A stretch of DNA of 64,000 bases from Mycoplasmatota bacterium (GCA_022771205.1 JALFCF010000006.1:154114-218113); one strand, 5' to 3'. Shown: positions 54,413 through 63,401, counted from the first letter of the stretch. Notes: a model not told the origin generated them from the letters alone. Made by a program: numbers and translations.

Positions 54413-55491
54413 AGTAATTAGTTTTCCTCATTTAGAAAATTATTATCACCCTATTTCAAAATTATGAAAAGATGTAACTAAAGAACAAGTTATATTAGCT
54501 CCACCCATTACAAAAAAAACTCTAGAAATTGGAAAAAAACATGCTCCAGACACAGTATGTATACCATTTAAATATAATTTAGGAAACTTTATAGAAAGTT
54601 TAAACAATGGAGCAAACATTTTATTTACAGCAAGTGGTGGATGTAGATATAGATACTATGCCGAAGCTACAGAAACTATATTAAAAGATTTAGGCTACAA
54701 TTTTAAACTATATAAAATAGTAAAGAAAGATAAAATAAATGTCAAAGAAATTTATAAAATATTCAAAGAAATAAATCCTAATTTAACTATCAAAAAATTT
54801 ATACATAGTTTCTTATTTAGTATTATCTATATATTTTATATTGACGAAATAGATAAAATAATAAGAAAAAACATAGGTTTTGAAAAAATTCATGGGACTC
54901 ATGAAAAATTACAAAAACAAATGTTTAAAGAATTTAATAACGTAGAATCCATTATTAAATTAACTATCTTATATAAAAAATTAAAAAAAAGTTTAAAAAG
55001 ATAAATATAAATAAACCTAAAAATTGTTTGAAAGTAGGTATTATTGGAGAACTATATACAAATATGGAGCCCTTCGCTAATTATAATTTAGAAAAAGAAC
55101 TAGCTAAAGACAAAATAGAAATTAAACGATTCACAAACCTTTCCTATTTACTATGGCAAAAAAAATACTTTTAAAATTTATACAAAAGTGAACAAAAAAA
55201 TATTGTAAATATATGTTCGGAGCAGACACTACAGACAATATTTATCGTACTACTTATTTAACAAAGAAAAATTATGATGGAATTATACATATTAAACCAT
55301 TTGGTTGTACACCAGAAATTACTGCCATACCAATTATTCAAAAAATATGTGAAAAAAAAGAAGTTCCAATTATCTTTTTTTCCTATGATGAAGAATCAGG
55401 AACAGAAGGTATAAATACAAGACTAGAAGCATTTAAAGATTTAATAACTATAAGGAGAGAAAATAATGAAAAAAGCATATTTAGGGATTGA
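54405..55491 (+). pseudogene. Second activase-related (COG3581-type) gene, broken
   Basis: ATG with GGAGGA opens MNKVISFPHLENYYHPISKL, hits TGA at 54465-54467, and resumes in frame with APPITKKTLEIGKK and VCIPFKYNLGNFIESLNNGA. One A too few at 54995-54999 and again at 55158-55165 shift the frame, and a TGA lies at 55189-55191. The last piece (from an ATG at 55213) reads IIHIKPFGCTPEITAIPIIQKI and GINTRLEAFKDLI, normal for the family's C-terminus. Four lesions make it a pseudogene unless slippage and readthrough rescue it. Confidence 0.78.
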
Positions 55492-56416
55492 TATTGGATC
55501 AATTTCTACTAAAGGGATAATAATAGATAAAAACAATACTATCTTAGCAAGTTCATATTTATGGACTAAAGGAAATCCTTTAAAGGCAGTAAAAGAAGTT
55601 CTAGAAAACTTAAAGCCAAAGATACCTTCTGAATATCAAATTGTAGGTATAGGAACGACAGGATCAGCCAGAAAACTAATTGGAACAATTCTAGGGGCAA
55701 ACATCATAAAAAATGAAATTACTGCCCATGCTATAGGAACTATATCAAAGTATCCAGAAGTAAGAACTATTATCGAAATCGGTGGACAAGACTCCAAAAT
55801 AATTTTAATAAAAAACAAGATTGTAGTTGACTATGCAATGAATACATTATGTGCCGCAGGAACAGGAGCCTTTCTATCTAGTCAAGCAAAAAGATTAGAT
55901 ATCCCAGTAGAAGAATTTGGAAAAATTGCTTTAACTAGTCAAAATCCTACTTCAATCGCAGCCAGATGTACTGTCTTTGCTGAAAGCAATCTAGTTCATA
56001 AAGCACAAATGGGATATAAAAAAGAAGACATAATTGCTGGATTATGTAAAAGTGTTGCTACAAACTACTTGAACAATGTTGGTAAAGGAAAAAAAATATT
56101 ACCTCCTATTATTTTTCAAGGTGGAGTTTCCAAAAATATTGGTGTTGTAAAAGCTTTTGAAAATATTTTGAACGAAAAAATACTAACCGATGAAAATGGC
56201 CATCTGATGGAAGCTCTAGGAGTAGCAATACTTTCTAAAAAAGAACCAGAAATAAAATTTAATTTTAATATTATAGAAAATAATTTTGAAACTAGTAGTA
56301 TTACTTGTTCAGGGTGTCCTAATAATTGTGAAATTATTTGTGTAAAAAAAGATAAAGAATTATTAGATTTTTGGGGAAATCGTTGTGAAAAAGGAAACAA
56401 TATAATAACAAAATAA
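55466..56416 (+). CDS. Acyl-CoA dehydratase activase (BcrAD/BadFG/HgdC ATPase)
   Basis: This 316-residue ASKHA-fold ATPase passes electrons to a 2-hydroxyacyl-CoA dehydratase. Motifs: phosphate-1 GIDIGSISTK, phosphate-2 IEIGGQDSK, and the [4Fe-4S] Cys in NTLCAAGTGAF and ARCTVFAES. The C-terminus adds four Cys (TCSGCPNNCEIIC, then GNRCEKG), a second possible cluster seen in activases of this gene set. It is intact although both upstream genes are broken. AGGAGAG precedes the ATG. Confidence 0.88.
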   Translation: MKKAYLGIDIGSISTKGIIIDKNNTILASSYLWTKGNPLKAVKEVLENLKPKIPSEYQIVGIGTTGSARKLIGTILGANIIKNEITAHAIGTISKYPEVRTIIEIGGQDSKIILIKNKIVVDYAMNTLCAAGTGAFLSSQAKRLDIPVEEFGKIALTSQNPTSIAARCTVFAESNLVHKAQMGYKKEDIIAGLCKSVATNYLNNVGKGKKILPPIIFQGGVSKNIGVVKAFENILNEKILTDENGHLMEALGVAILSKKEPEIKFNFNIIENNFETSSITCSGCPNNCEIICVKKDKELLDFWGNRCEKGNNIITK

Positions 56417-56440
56417 AAAGATAAGAATTCTTATCTTTTT
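56415..56440. terminator. Bidirectional terminator
   Basis: A 26-base perfect palindrome (A5-GATAAGAATTCTTATC-T5) between the convergent activase and 127-aa genes. Confidence 0.92.
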
Positions 56441-56814
56441 ATTTGGGATAATTTCTGATTTACCATTCTATTCTGCCTTTTTATCATTTTTTTCATATTA
56501 GGCTTAGAATGTTGTTTTACAGGAAATTCACTAACGCCTCTTCCTTCAGCAACAGTAACTCCTAAAAAAGAATCTTTCTCTTCTATTTCAAATAGACTAG
56601 GGACAACAGTAATTTCGTCAAAAACGTTTCCAATACCACTAAGTTTTATAATTTGTTCCTTATCTTCATTCATATCATAAAAACGAAAAATATACTCTAA
56701 AAAATGAAATTCATTTTCTATTTGAACATAACTAATTTGGTGTTGTATCAAATCTCGAACTAACCATTCTGTAAAAAATTTCCTATCACTAACAGCAATA
56801 TTTTTAACAATCAT
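56431..56814 (-). CDS. Hypothetical protein coupled to an ABC-F gene
   Basis: I do not recognise this 127-residue soluble protein. It has a mixed alpha/beta N-terminal half (IVKNIAVSD, YVQIENEFHFLEYIF) and a very basic C-terminal tail (KPNMKKMIKRQNRMVNQK) that could bind RNA. Its start overlaps the ABC-F stop by one base, so it is co-translated with that ribosome-associated ATPase; a role near the ribosome is inference only. Confidence 0.65.
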   Translation of the reverse strand: MIVKNIAVSDRKFFTEWLVRDLIQHQISYVQIENEFHFLEYIFRFYDMNEDKEQIIKLSGIGNVFDEITVVPSLFEIEEKDSFLGVTVAEGRGVSEFPVKQHSKPNMKKMIKRQNRMVNQKLSQIKR

Positions 56815-58397
56815 TATTTTCTCTCCAAATATTCTTCATAAGGAATAGCTCTATCTATAATTTTTCCATCATCCAAAATTTCAATAACTCTATTACTAAC
56901 AGTACTATTTAATTCATAGTCACGAGAAGTAAATAAAATCTCCCCTTTAAAATTAGTCATACCTTTATTTAAAGAAGTAATACTTTCCAAATCTAAATGG
57001 TTTGTTGGTTCATCTAAAATCAAAAAGTTAGGTTCTTCTAACATCATTTTAGATAACATACAGCGAGCTTTCTCTCCTCCAGATAAAACAGAAACTTTCT
57101 TAAAAACATCTTCTCCAGAAAATAACATTCTACCTAAAAAGCCACGAAGAACAGTTTCGTCTTTTACATCATAATATTGACCAATCCATTCCATAATATT
57201 TTTATCAGTATCAAAGTATTCAGTATTATCCTGTGGCAAATAACCATATTTAATAGTTTTTCCCCATTCAATAGTTCCTTCATCATATTCTTCTTTTCCT
57301 ACTAGGATATTAAATAATGTTGTTTTAACAAAATCATCTTGAGCTAAAAATGTAATTTTATCACCCTTTAATATAGTAAAAGACACATGATCTAAAATGG
57401 TTTTACCATCAATAACTTTAGTTAAATTTTCAACCTTTAATATTTCTTTTCCAGCCTCTTTTTCAATCTTAAAATCAATATATGGATATTTACGAGAAGA
57501 TGGAACAATTTCATCTAATTGAATCTTATCTAATAATTTTTTACGAGAAGTTGCTTGTTTTGATTTAGAAGCATTTGCACTAAATCTGGCAATAAATGCT
57601 TGTAATTCTTTTATTTTTTCTTCTTTCTTCTTATTAGACTCTTTCATTTGTTTTTGTAAAAGTTCACTTGATTCATACCAGAAATCATAGTTACCCACAT
57701 ATAATTTAATCTTACCATAATCAATATCTGCAATATGAGTACATACTTTATTTAAAAAGTGACGATCATGAGAAACAATAATAACAGTATTATTAAAATT
57801 GATTAAAAACTCTTCTAACCATTTAATCGCTTCAATATCCAAACTATTTGTAGGCTCATCTAAAAGTAGAATATCAGGATCCCCAAACAAAGCTTGAGCA
57901 AGTAACACTTTAACCCTTAGCTTTACAGGTATCTCTTTCATCTTCATAGAATGATATTCCATATCAACACCCAAACTATTTAGCAAGGTAGCAGCATCAC
58001 TTTCAGCATTCCAACCATCTAACTCCATAAATTCTGCCTCTAAATTAGCAAGCCTCATACCATCTTCTTCACTAAACTCTGTTTGCATATACATTTTATT
58101 TTTTTCAGTCATAATTGAATATAACTTTTCATTTCCCATCATAACTACTTCAAGAACCGTATCATTCTCATACTGATAATGATCTTGTCTTAAAAAAGAT
58201 ATTCTTTCACCCTTAGAAATAATTACTTCACCAGTAGTTGTCTCTACTTCTCCAGATAAAACCTTTAAAAATGTACTTTTTCCAGAACCATTAGCTCCTA
58301 TTAATCCATAACAATTGCCACTAGTAAATTTAATATTAACATCCTCGAATAAAGTACGTTTACCAAATTTTAAACTAACGTTATTTACTTGTATCAT
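56814..58397 (-). CDS. ABC-F family ATPase
   Basis: A soluble 527-residue protein with two ABC cassettes and no membrane segments. Walker A in the first is GANGSGKSTFL; the second has an altered LAQDDFVKTTLFN instead of GxxGxGK, so its nucleotide binding is atypical. Signature-like ELIPVKLRVKVLLA (first, also altered) and LSGGEKARCML (second); Walker B LLLDEPTNSLD and LILDEPTNHLD. A charged linker joins the cassettes (YbiT-like). ABC-F proteins work on ribosomes. Confidence 0.9.
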   Translation of the reverse strand: MIQVNNVSLKFGKRTLFEDVNIKFTSGNCYGLIGANGSGKSTFLKVLSGEVETTTGEVIISKGERISFLRQDHYQYENDTVLEVVMMGNEKLYSIMTEKNKMYMQTEFSEEDGMRLANLEAEFMELDGWNAESDAATLLNSLGVDMEYHSMKMKEIPVKLRVKVLLAQALFGDPDILLLDEPTNSLDIEAIKWLEEFLINFNNTVIIVSHDRHFLNKVCTHIADIDYGKIKLYVGNYDFWYESSELLQKQMKESNKKKEEKIKELQAFIARFSANASKSKQATSRKKLLDKIQLDEIVPSSRKYPYIDFKIEKEAGKEILKVENLTKVIDGKTILDHVSFTILKGDKITFLAQDDFVKTTLFNILVGKEEYDEGTIEWGKTIKYGYLPQDNTEYFDTDKNIMEWIGQYYDVKDETVLRGFLGRMLFSGEDVFKKVSVLSGGEKARCMLSKMMLEEPNFLILDEPTNHLDLESITSLNKGMTNFKGEILFTSRDYELNSTVSNRVIEILDDGKIIDRAIPYEEYLERK

Positions 58398-58451
58398 TTT
58401 ATCACCTCAAAACTTCTTAAATTTTACTATAAATATTTAAAAAAAACAAGA

Positions 58452-59156
58452 TTATAAAATTTTTCTCTTCACATACTCAGATAAATTATCTTCTTTAATA
58501 TCAGAAGCAATAAAATCCATCAAAGAATCACCTTTATAACAAACTTCTTGTTTAATTTGATATAATTTAGCATAATCATAATAATATCTACCGATTTCTT
58601 GATTAGCATAACTACTCAATACTCGAAAATATAAAAAATCATCAATCTTACTTTGATTCATTAAAAACACTTCATCCGAACTTAATTGAGTATCCCTATA
58701 AAATTTTCCAGGATCAATAAAATATAAACCATAATTAAAAGAATGATTACAAATCTGATAGCTTCGAGGCATCAAATCAGAAATAACAATCTGTTCCTGA
58801 CTTAAAATATAATTATCCTCTTTTAATAAATTGAACTCATCTATAACTAAATCAGTAGGTAACATCATAAAATGAAGTAATCCTAAATCTTTAACGTACT
58901 GAGTAGTATAACCTTTAAACTTGCCAAGTATTGTATATAAAGTATCTTGCGGCAATAAAATACGTTTAGTCATAATCTTTTCTAGCTTTTGAACTTCATC
59001 CAAAGATAAACGTTCATTTAATTTAAAAAGATGATAATACTTATAAGCTAAATCTCCTTTTCTATAAACTTTTGCTTCCCCGCCCTTACCAATATAATTC
59101 CAAGGAAACAAAACCTTTGGACCTTCTCTATTAATAACAAACTTCAAAACAATCAC
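58452..59156 (-). CDS. Protein-kinase-like fold protein, substrate unknown
   Basis: A 234-residue protein starting with a Gly-rich loop YIGKGGEAKVYRKGDLAYKYY: a nucleotide-binding loop and possible ATP-binding Lys. Later YGLYFIDPGKFYRD resembles the Asp-Phe-Gly metal-binding strand, while the His-Arg-Asp loop (expected around ISDLMPRSYQI) is unclear. It may be a small atypical or inactive kinase. No other family features recognised. Confidence 0.5.
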   Translation of the reverse strand: MIVLKFVINREGPKVLFPWNYIGKGGEAKVYRKGDLAYKYYHLFKLNERLSLDEVQKLEKIMTKRILLPQDTLYTILGKFKGYTTQYVKDLGLLHFMMLPTDLVIDEFNLLKEDNYILSQEQIVISDLMPRSYQICNHSFNYGLYFIDPGKFYRDTQLSSDEVFLMNQSKIDDFLYFRVLSSYANQEIGRYYYDYAKLYQIKQEVCYKGDSLMDFIASDIKEDNLSEYVKRKIL

Positions 59157-59169
59157 ATCATTTCATAAA

Positions 59170-59206
59170 GAAAAAAAGAAAAGTTTTCTATAATTCAGAA
59201 AACTCT
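59170..59206 (-). terminator. Terminator of the 292-aa membrane protein gene
   Basis: AGTTTTCT/AGAAAACT stem over the stop, then a T/C-rich tract with seven T. Confidence 0.75.
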
Positions 59207-60066
59207 TTCAAATACTGATAAACCTTTTCAATTTGTACTATTTCTTCTTTGTTTTTACCAATGTTTTTCAATAGACTAGAAGAATTAATAACGTTTTTCT
59301 TAGTTTTCTTTTTTTCTTGGGATTTTTCAAACTTCTTTTCAATAAATTCAATACTTTCAACATCACTAAGTATTTTTTTGCTATCTACTTGCATAATACC
59401 TTGTTTCTTAGGAATATGATCAAATTGATAACGAAAATAATCAATTTGCCTAAAAATACTTGGACGTTTATAATTCTCATATATCATAAGTGCATAAATT
59501 AGAAAACGCATATCATCTTTTACATGAATATTTTTCCCATATTTTTGCTTCATTTTAGCGTATTGTGTAATAATATATTGTTTCTTATCACTTAATTCTA
59601 ACCTTTTTGAAATAGCTTCTTTAGTCAAAGATAACTCTTTTTTCTTATAGAAAAAATTATAAAAGAACAAGATAATAAATACCCATAGTAAAAATTTTAA
59701 TTGTTCTGCATCTAAAAAAACCATATCAACTTGTCTAATAATTAATTGATTTAGTAAATAAGCAACAACAACATTACATAAATATAGTTGCAAAACTCCT
59801 TCTTCTTTAGCAAAGAAGTCTTTTTCCAATAAGTACGTAGTACAAACCATCCGTATTAAAAATTCAAAAACAACTATAATAAATAAATCATCACAAAATA
59901 TACTAAATCTAAAATAACTAGCTATTCCTGCCAAAAATACTAAAAATATATTTGTGAATAAAACGTACTCTATTTTTGTCAAATGAAATTTTTTAGTAAA
60001 AAAATTAAGAAATAAAAATAAAAGAAAAGAAAAAAATACATAACTAATAAATACTAAAAATTCCAT
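59188..60066 (-). CDS. Multi-pass membrane protein of unknown function
   Basis: A 292-residue protein with five or six hydrophobic helices in the first ~145 residues (starting MEFLVFISYVFFSF), then a Lys/Glu-rich cytosolic half with long helices and a very basic patch (EKSQEKKKTKKN). The ATG at 60066 follows AGGGGGG; the longer frame lacks a ribosome site. No family recognised. It is followed by the kinase-like gene on the same strand. Confidence 0.7.
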   Translation of the reverse strand: MEFLVFISYVFFSFLLFLFLNFFTKKFHLTKIEYVLFTNIFLVFLAGIASYFRFSIFCDDLFIIVVFEFLIRMVCTTYLLEKDFFAKEEGVLQLYLCNVVVAYLLNQLIIRQVDMVFLDAEQLKFLLWVFIILFFYNFFYKKKELSLTKEAISKRLELSDKKQYIITQYAKMKQKYGKNIHVKDDMRFLIYALMIYENYKRPSIFRQIDYFRYQFDHIPKKQGIMQVDSKKILSDVESIEFIEKKFEKSQEKKKTKKNVINSSSLLKNIGKNKEEIVQIEKVYQYLKEFSEL

Positions 60067-60123
60067 CTTAATCCCCCCTAAAATCACGCTTATTATACTA
60101 CGAAAATAAAGAAAAGACAAATG

Positions 60124-60594
60124 TTATTTTGTCTTTTCTTTAAAAATCAACGAAAATATAAATCTAACAAATGGACCAGCATAAAATAATTGAAAACACA
60201 TTGCCATTGGAAAATTTAAAACTAAACATTTAAGCCATGTAACAAAAATTTCAGTTAACTCTGGTCTAGAAATAAATAACGTTGCTATTAAACTCATAAT
60301 TGGACACATAAAACATACAATTACAATTGAAATAGCATAAGAAATAATGATTGGAGGCTGTTTTTTAGGATCAATTGCTTTAAATACTAATTTATGAGCA
60401 ATTTTACCAATAAAGAAAAACTCCAATAAACCTGCTACTAACCACATTAATGGAAACTCCTTAAAAGCTTCCAAAAAAACAAAATTCTTTAATCCTCCAA
60501 TATTTAATGAAATATTATAACAAATCATTACATAAACCATAACTGCTGCCATAATAACAGTATAAACTGCATCTTGAATTTTAGTTTTTGGCAT
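60124..60594 (-). CDS. DUF2798-like membrane protein
   Basis: A 156-residue protein with four hydrophobic segments. It begins MPKTKIQDAVYTVIMAAVMV and has the conserved pairs of DUF2798-type proteins (MVYVMICYN near the N-terminus, KCLVLNFPMAMCFQLFYAGPFVR at the end). Function unknown. The ATG at 60594 follows GAAAGGAG. It is preceded by a leader with a terminator-like hairpin, so it is probably regulated by attenuation. Confidence 0.75.
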   Translation of the reverse strand: MPKTKIQDAVYTVIMAAVMVYVMICYNISLNIGGLKNFVFLEAFKEFPLMWLVAGLLEFFFIGKIAHKLVFKAIDPKKQPPIIISYAISIVIVCFMCPIMSLIATLFISRPELTEIFVTWLKCLVLNFPMAMCFQLFYAGPFVRFIFSLIFKEKTK

Positions 60595-60696
60595 ACTAAC
60601 ACTCCTTTCCAAAATAAAAACAACACAATATAACCTGTGTTGTTCGTTATTCATTCAAAAGAATGTACGTTTCCAATAATAACCGATTATCCTGCT
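60595..60696 (-). promoter_or_regulatory. Attenuator-like leader of the DUF2798-like gene
   Basis: Between promoter and gene lie about 100 bases with two nested stems (GTTATT/AATAAC around CATTC-TTTT-GAATG) and then a nine-bp perfect hairpin AACAACACA/TGTGTTGTT (60619-60644, read on the minus strand) with TTTTTATTTT after it. An intrinsic terminator before the start codon is the layout of a riboswitch or attenuator. No known class recognised. Confidence 0.6.
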
Positions 60697-60701
60697 TGCA
60701 T

Positions 60702-60730
60702 ATTGTAGCAAAAAATAAAATTATATTCAA
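60702..60730 (-). promoter_or_regulatory. Promoter of the DUF2798-like gene
   Basis: TTGAAT, 17-base spacer, TACAAT. The -35 overlaps the stop of the upstream 102-aa gene. Confidence 0.7.
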
Positions 60731-61035
60731 GAATTATTTTTATTTAAATCCAATTCCTTCAATCTTCTCTTTACCATAAATACCAAATCCATAGAAGCAT
60801 TAATTTTATATAAAACAAGTAAGCTATCTTGTAATTTTGTTCTAAGCGACATTGTATCTTTAATATATTCAGCCTCTTTTTTATAATCAAAATTATAAAT
60901 AAGATTCTCTGATAAAAAATCACGAATATAATTTTCAATATCTTTAAGTACATACACTTTCAAATCATATTCATCCATTTCCATAATCCCATAATATCCA
61001 CCAACCAAATATTTAAATTCATCTTGTAATGTCAT
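60727..61035 (-). CDS. Small helical protein of unknown function
   Basis: A 102-residue, mostly helical acidic/basic protein (DEYDLKVYVLKDIENYIRDF, then TMSLRTKLQDSLLVLYKI) with no membrane segment. It overlaps the DUF4186 gene by 17 bases and ends the HAD-GNAT-YbaK-DUF4186 operon. Not recognised. Confidence 0.65.
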   Translation of the reverse strand: MTLQDEFKYLVGGYYGIMEMDEYDLKVYVLKDIENYIRDFLSENLIYNFDYKKEAEYIKDTMSLRTKLQDSLLVLYKINASMDLVFMVKRRLKELDLNKNNS

Positions 61036-61408
61036 ATTTCACCTCTTTTTCTATCCACCTCATAATTACTAAAACAATATAATTAATTTGTTCCAAAGTT
61101 AAATCCTTTTCTTTTGAAATGTGATGCCATTTATAAAGACAACCTCTACAACAAGTAGCTGTAGCATGTTGAGCAATAAAAACAGGATGGCCTCGCATCG
61201 GTGTCTGTTTACCGTCATTTTCTAAATTTGAAGGTGCAAGTCTTGTAGAAATAAAATCATAAGCATGTTTTTTTATAGTATCCAATCCGTGAGATAATAC
61301 ATATTGCTTATCCTTATCAGAAAGATGAAATCTGCTACGAAACTTAGATTTAGAAAGTTTAAAAAAAAGTTTATCTATTTCCATATTTTGATATTCTAAA
61401 AAAGTCAT
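61019..61408 (-). CDS. DUF4186-family protein
   Basis: A 129-residue protein with the DUF4186 features: FRSRFHLSDKDKQYV, DFISTRLAPSN, then GHPVFIAQHATATCCRGCLYKWH with a Cys-Cys-x2-Cys group that could bind metal. Function unknown. One base separates it from the YbaK stop; GGGGAAAAG precedes the ATG. Confidence 0.85.
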   Translation of the reverse strand: MTFLEYQNMEIDKLFFKLSKSKFRSRFHLSDKDKQYVLSHGLDTIKKHAYDFISTRLAPSNLENDGKQTPMRGHPVFIAQHATATCCRGCLYKWHHISKEKDLTLEQINYIVLVIMRWIEKEVKYDITR

Positions 61409-61409
61409 T

Positions 61410-61883
61410 CTACTTTTCCCCTACAATAGATGCAAAAAAATAATGCATTTTCTCTTCTAAATCTAAAACTGAGACTTCGACTTGATATCCAATCTTACCA
61501 GCACTAAAAATAATAGTAGAAAATTGTTGAGCACTAATATCAATAATAACAGGAAACTGTTTTTTCATTCCTATGGGAGAACACCCACCATGAATATAGC
61601 CAGTAAGATTTAATAATTCTTTAGATGGTAACATAGAAACAGATTTTTCACCAACCACAATACTAGCTTTTTTTAAATCCAATTCTTTATCTACTGGAAT
61701 CATAAAAACATAATATTTCTTAGAATGACCAACTGTAACCAATGTTTTAAATACCTGTTCAAAATTTTGTTTTAACACTTCTGCAACTTCCACACCACTA
61801 ATAGCACCTGTATCACCATAATAATAAGAATTATACTTTATTTTCTTTTGATCTAAAATTCTCATCACATTTGTCTTTTCCAT
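61410..61883 (-). CDS. ybaK: YbaK/EbsC-type Cys-tRNA(Pro) deacylase
   Basis: A 157-residue editing protein removing Cys (or similar) from mischarged tRNA-Pro. Family landmarks: the FKTLVTVG strand, a VPVDKELDLKKAS helix, GYIHGGCSPIGMK (substrate pocket) and the FSAGKIGYQVEVS end. It sits in an operon with a GNAT acetyltransferase and a HAD gene, with eight bases between. Confidence 0.9.
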   Translation of the reverse strand: MEKTNVMRILDQKKIKYNSYYYGDTGAISGVEVAEVLKQNFEQVFKTLVTVGHSKKYYVFMIPVDKELDLKKASIVVGEKSVSMLPSKELLNLTGYIHGGCSPIGMKKQFPVIIDISAQQFSTIIFSAGKIGYQVEVSVLDLEEKMHYFFASIVGEK

Positions 61884-61891
61884 AAAATCAC

Positions 61892-62356
61892 CTAAATTTC
61901 TTTTTGATAATAAACACTATATTCCATAAGCCCATGTTTTTTATAAAAATTAATCACGGGAGTATTTTTAGGAAAAGCAAGTAATTTAATATACTTAGCA
62001 CCCTGATTATATGCTTTATTTTCAAACCCTGTAAACAGCATATGAGCAATGCCCTGTCTTCGATATTTTTCATCACCACAAATATAATCAAGCATCGCAA
62101 CTTTTTCACGATACCACCAAGCTTTATTTATTACTTCTCCATCAACAAAACCAACAACTTTTCCTTCATCATTCTCATAAACCAACAATATAGAATTTCT
62201 TTTCCTAATTCTCTGCTTTAACTTCAACATCCCCCTATCAGTTGCAAAACAATTTGGAAGAACATTAGAATCAAATTTAATTTCAGCTTTTTCTAACTGT
62301 AAATGTAAATATAACAAAGAATCGTAATCTTTAATAGTCCCTTTTCTTATATTCAT
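61892..62356 (-). CDS. GNAT-family N-acetyltransferase
   Basis: A 154-residue acetyltransferase with the acetyl-CoA motif YRRQGIAHMLFTGFENKA (R/Q-x2-G-x-G/A), the preceding strand VAMLDYICGDEKYR, and a final FYKKHGLMEYS. Substrate unknown. Its start overlaps the end of the HAD gene by 26 bases. Confidence 0.9.
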   Translation of the reverse strand: MNIRKGTIKDYDSLLYLHLQLEKAEIKFDSNVLPNCFATDRGMLKLKQRIRKRNSILLVYENDEGKVVGFVDGEVINKAWWYREKVAMLDYICGDEKYRRQGIAHMLFTGFENKAYNQGAKYIKLLAFPKNTPVINFYKKHGLMEYSVYYQKEI

Positions 62357-63096
62357 AAGCCTTCATCCCTTTCAAAAAATCAATAAATTCACAATAAAAA
62401 TCTATTTTATAATCGGTTAAAGAATTGATACTCTCTCTATCTTTATCAGAATATTTATCATACACATTAACAACATCCATCCCAGCTGCTTTAGCTGCCA
62501 TAACACCATGCAGCGAATCCTCAAAAACTAAACATTGTTGAGGACTACTATGATAATGTTCCAAAACTCGCATATAAACCTCTGGGTGTGGTTTTTTTAT
62601 GAACTACATCTTCTTTTCGAACAACGTAATCAAAAATATCATAAAAAGGAACATCCCTAGACATACACACATTACCTTCAGCATAAATATCTAATTGTCT
62701 CTGAGTAGTTGCTGTCGCTAAAACAATTGTAAATCCCATAGACTTTAATAAATTTAACAATTCAGGAACACCTGACTTATAAGTTAATTCATTTCTTAAA
62801 AAATAGTCAACACTTGCCCATCTTTCTTGAATTAATTGTTCCTTAGAAATGTTCATATCATATTTTTGAATCAAATATTCACAATAAGCAATATAAATAT
62901 CAGAATTAGAATGATGTTCCAGAAAATTCTCTCTATCTGTTTGAAGTAAATCTAAATCAATTTGGACCCCTGCATATTTATCAATAATTTTATAATCAGC
63001 CACATTCCAGATTCCAATTGAATCAATCAAAGTTCCATCCATATCAAAAATCATATACTTTTTTTGTAATAAATTTAAATTAGATAAGCTTTTCAT
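62331..63096 (-). pseudogene. HAD-superfamily phosphatase/phosphomutase, one-base frameshift
   Basis: ATG at 63096 opens a HAD hydrolase of the beta-phosphoglucomutase type: motif I FDMDGTLID, motif II VLATATT. At a run of seven A (62592-62598) the frame breaks after VVHKK; with six A it continues PHPEVYMRVLEHYHSSPQQ and the motif III/IV part CLVFEDSLHGVMAAKAAGM. All motifs are intact on either side, so this is a single slip in an otherwise normal gene of about 255 residues, and it may still be expressed through slippage. Confidence 0.8.
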
Positions 63097-63217
63097 GATA
63101 TCACCTTTACAAAATATTTTATCATAGCTAAAACTAAATGAAAATAAAAAAAATAGGCATTTACTATACCTAATTATTCATATATTGATTATATTATAAT
63201 GAAAGGAATGAAGTAAT

Positions 63218-63370
63218 ATGTACGGAATGTATCCTTATCCATACAACTATGGAAATAATGATAGTTTCGGTTCAGGATGGATCTGGGCTATTATTATAGT
63301 TATCATAATTATTTTCTTCATCTGGGGAGGAAATAACAACTGTTGCAACCACGGAAATAGCTGCAGATAA
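63218..63370 (+). CDS. YjcZ/SscA-like small sporulation protein
   Basis: A 50-residue peptide: a Tyr/Gly/Pro-rich head (MYGMYPYPYNYG), one membrane segment GWIWAIIIVIIIIFFIW, then GGNNNCCNHGNSC. Gly/Tyr head plus single hydrophobic helix is the pattern of YjcZ-family small spore proteins. AAAGGA precedes the ATG and a TATAAT lies upstream, and a strong terminator follows. gerE and spoIIIAH-like genes in the same window support a sporulating host. Confidence 0.68.
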   Translation: MYGMYPYPYNYGNNDSFGSGWIWAIIIVIIIIFFIWGGNNNCCNHGNSCR

Positions 63371-63396
63371 AAAGCACACTAGTTGTGCTTTTTTTT
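63370..63396 (+). terminator. Terminator of the YjcZ-like gene
   Basis: AGCACA/TGTGCT stem then eight T. Confidence 0.9.
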
Positions 63397-63401
63397 GTAA
63401 C

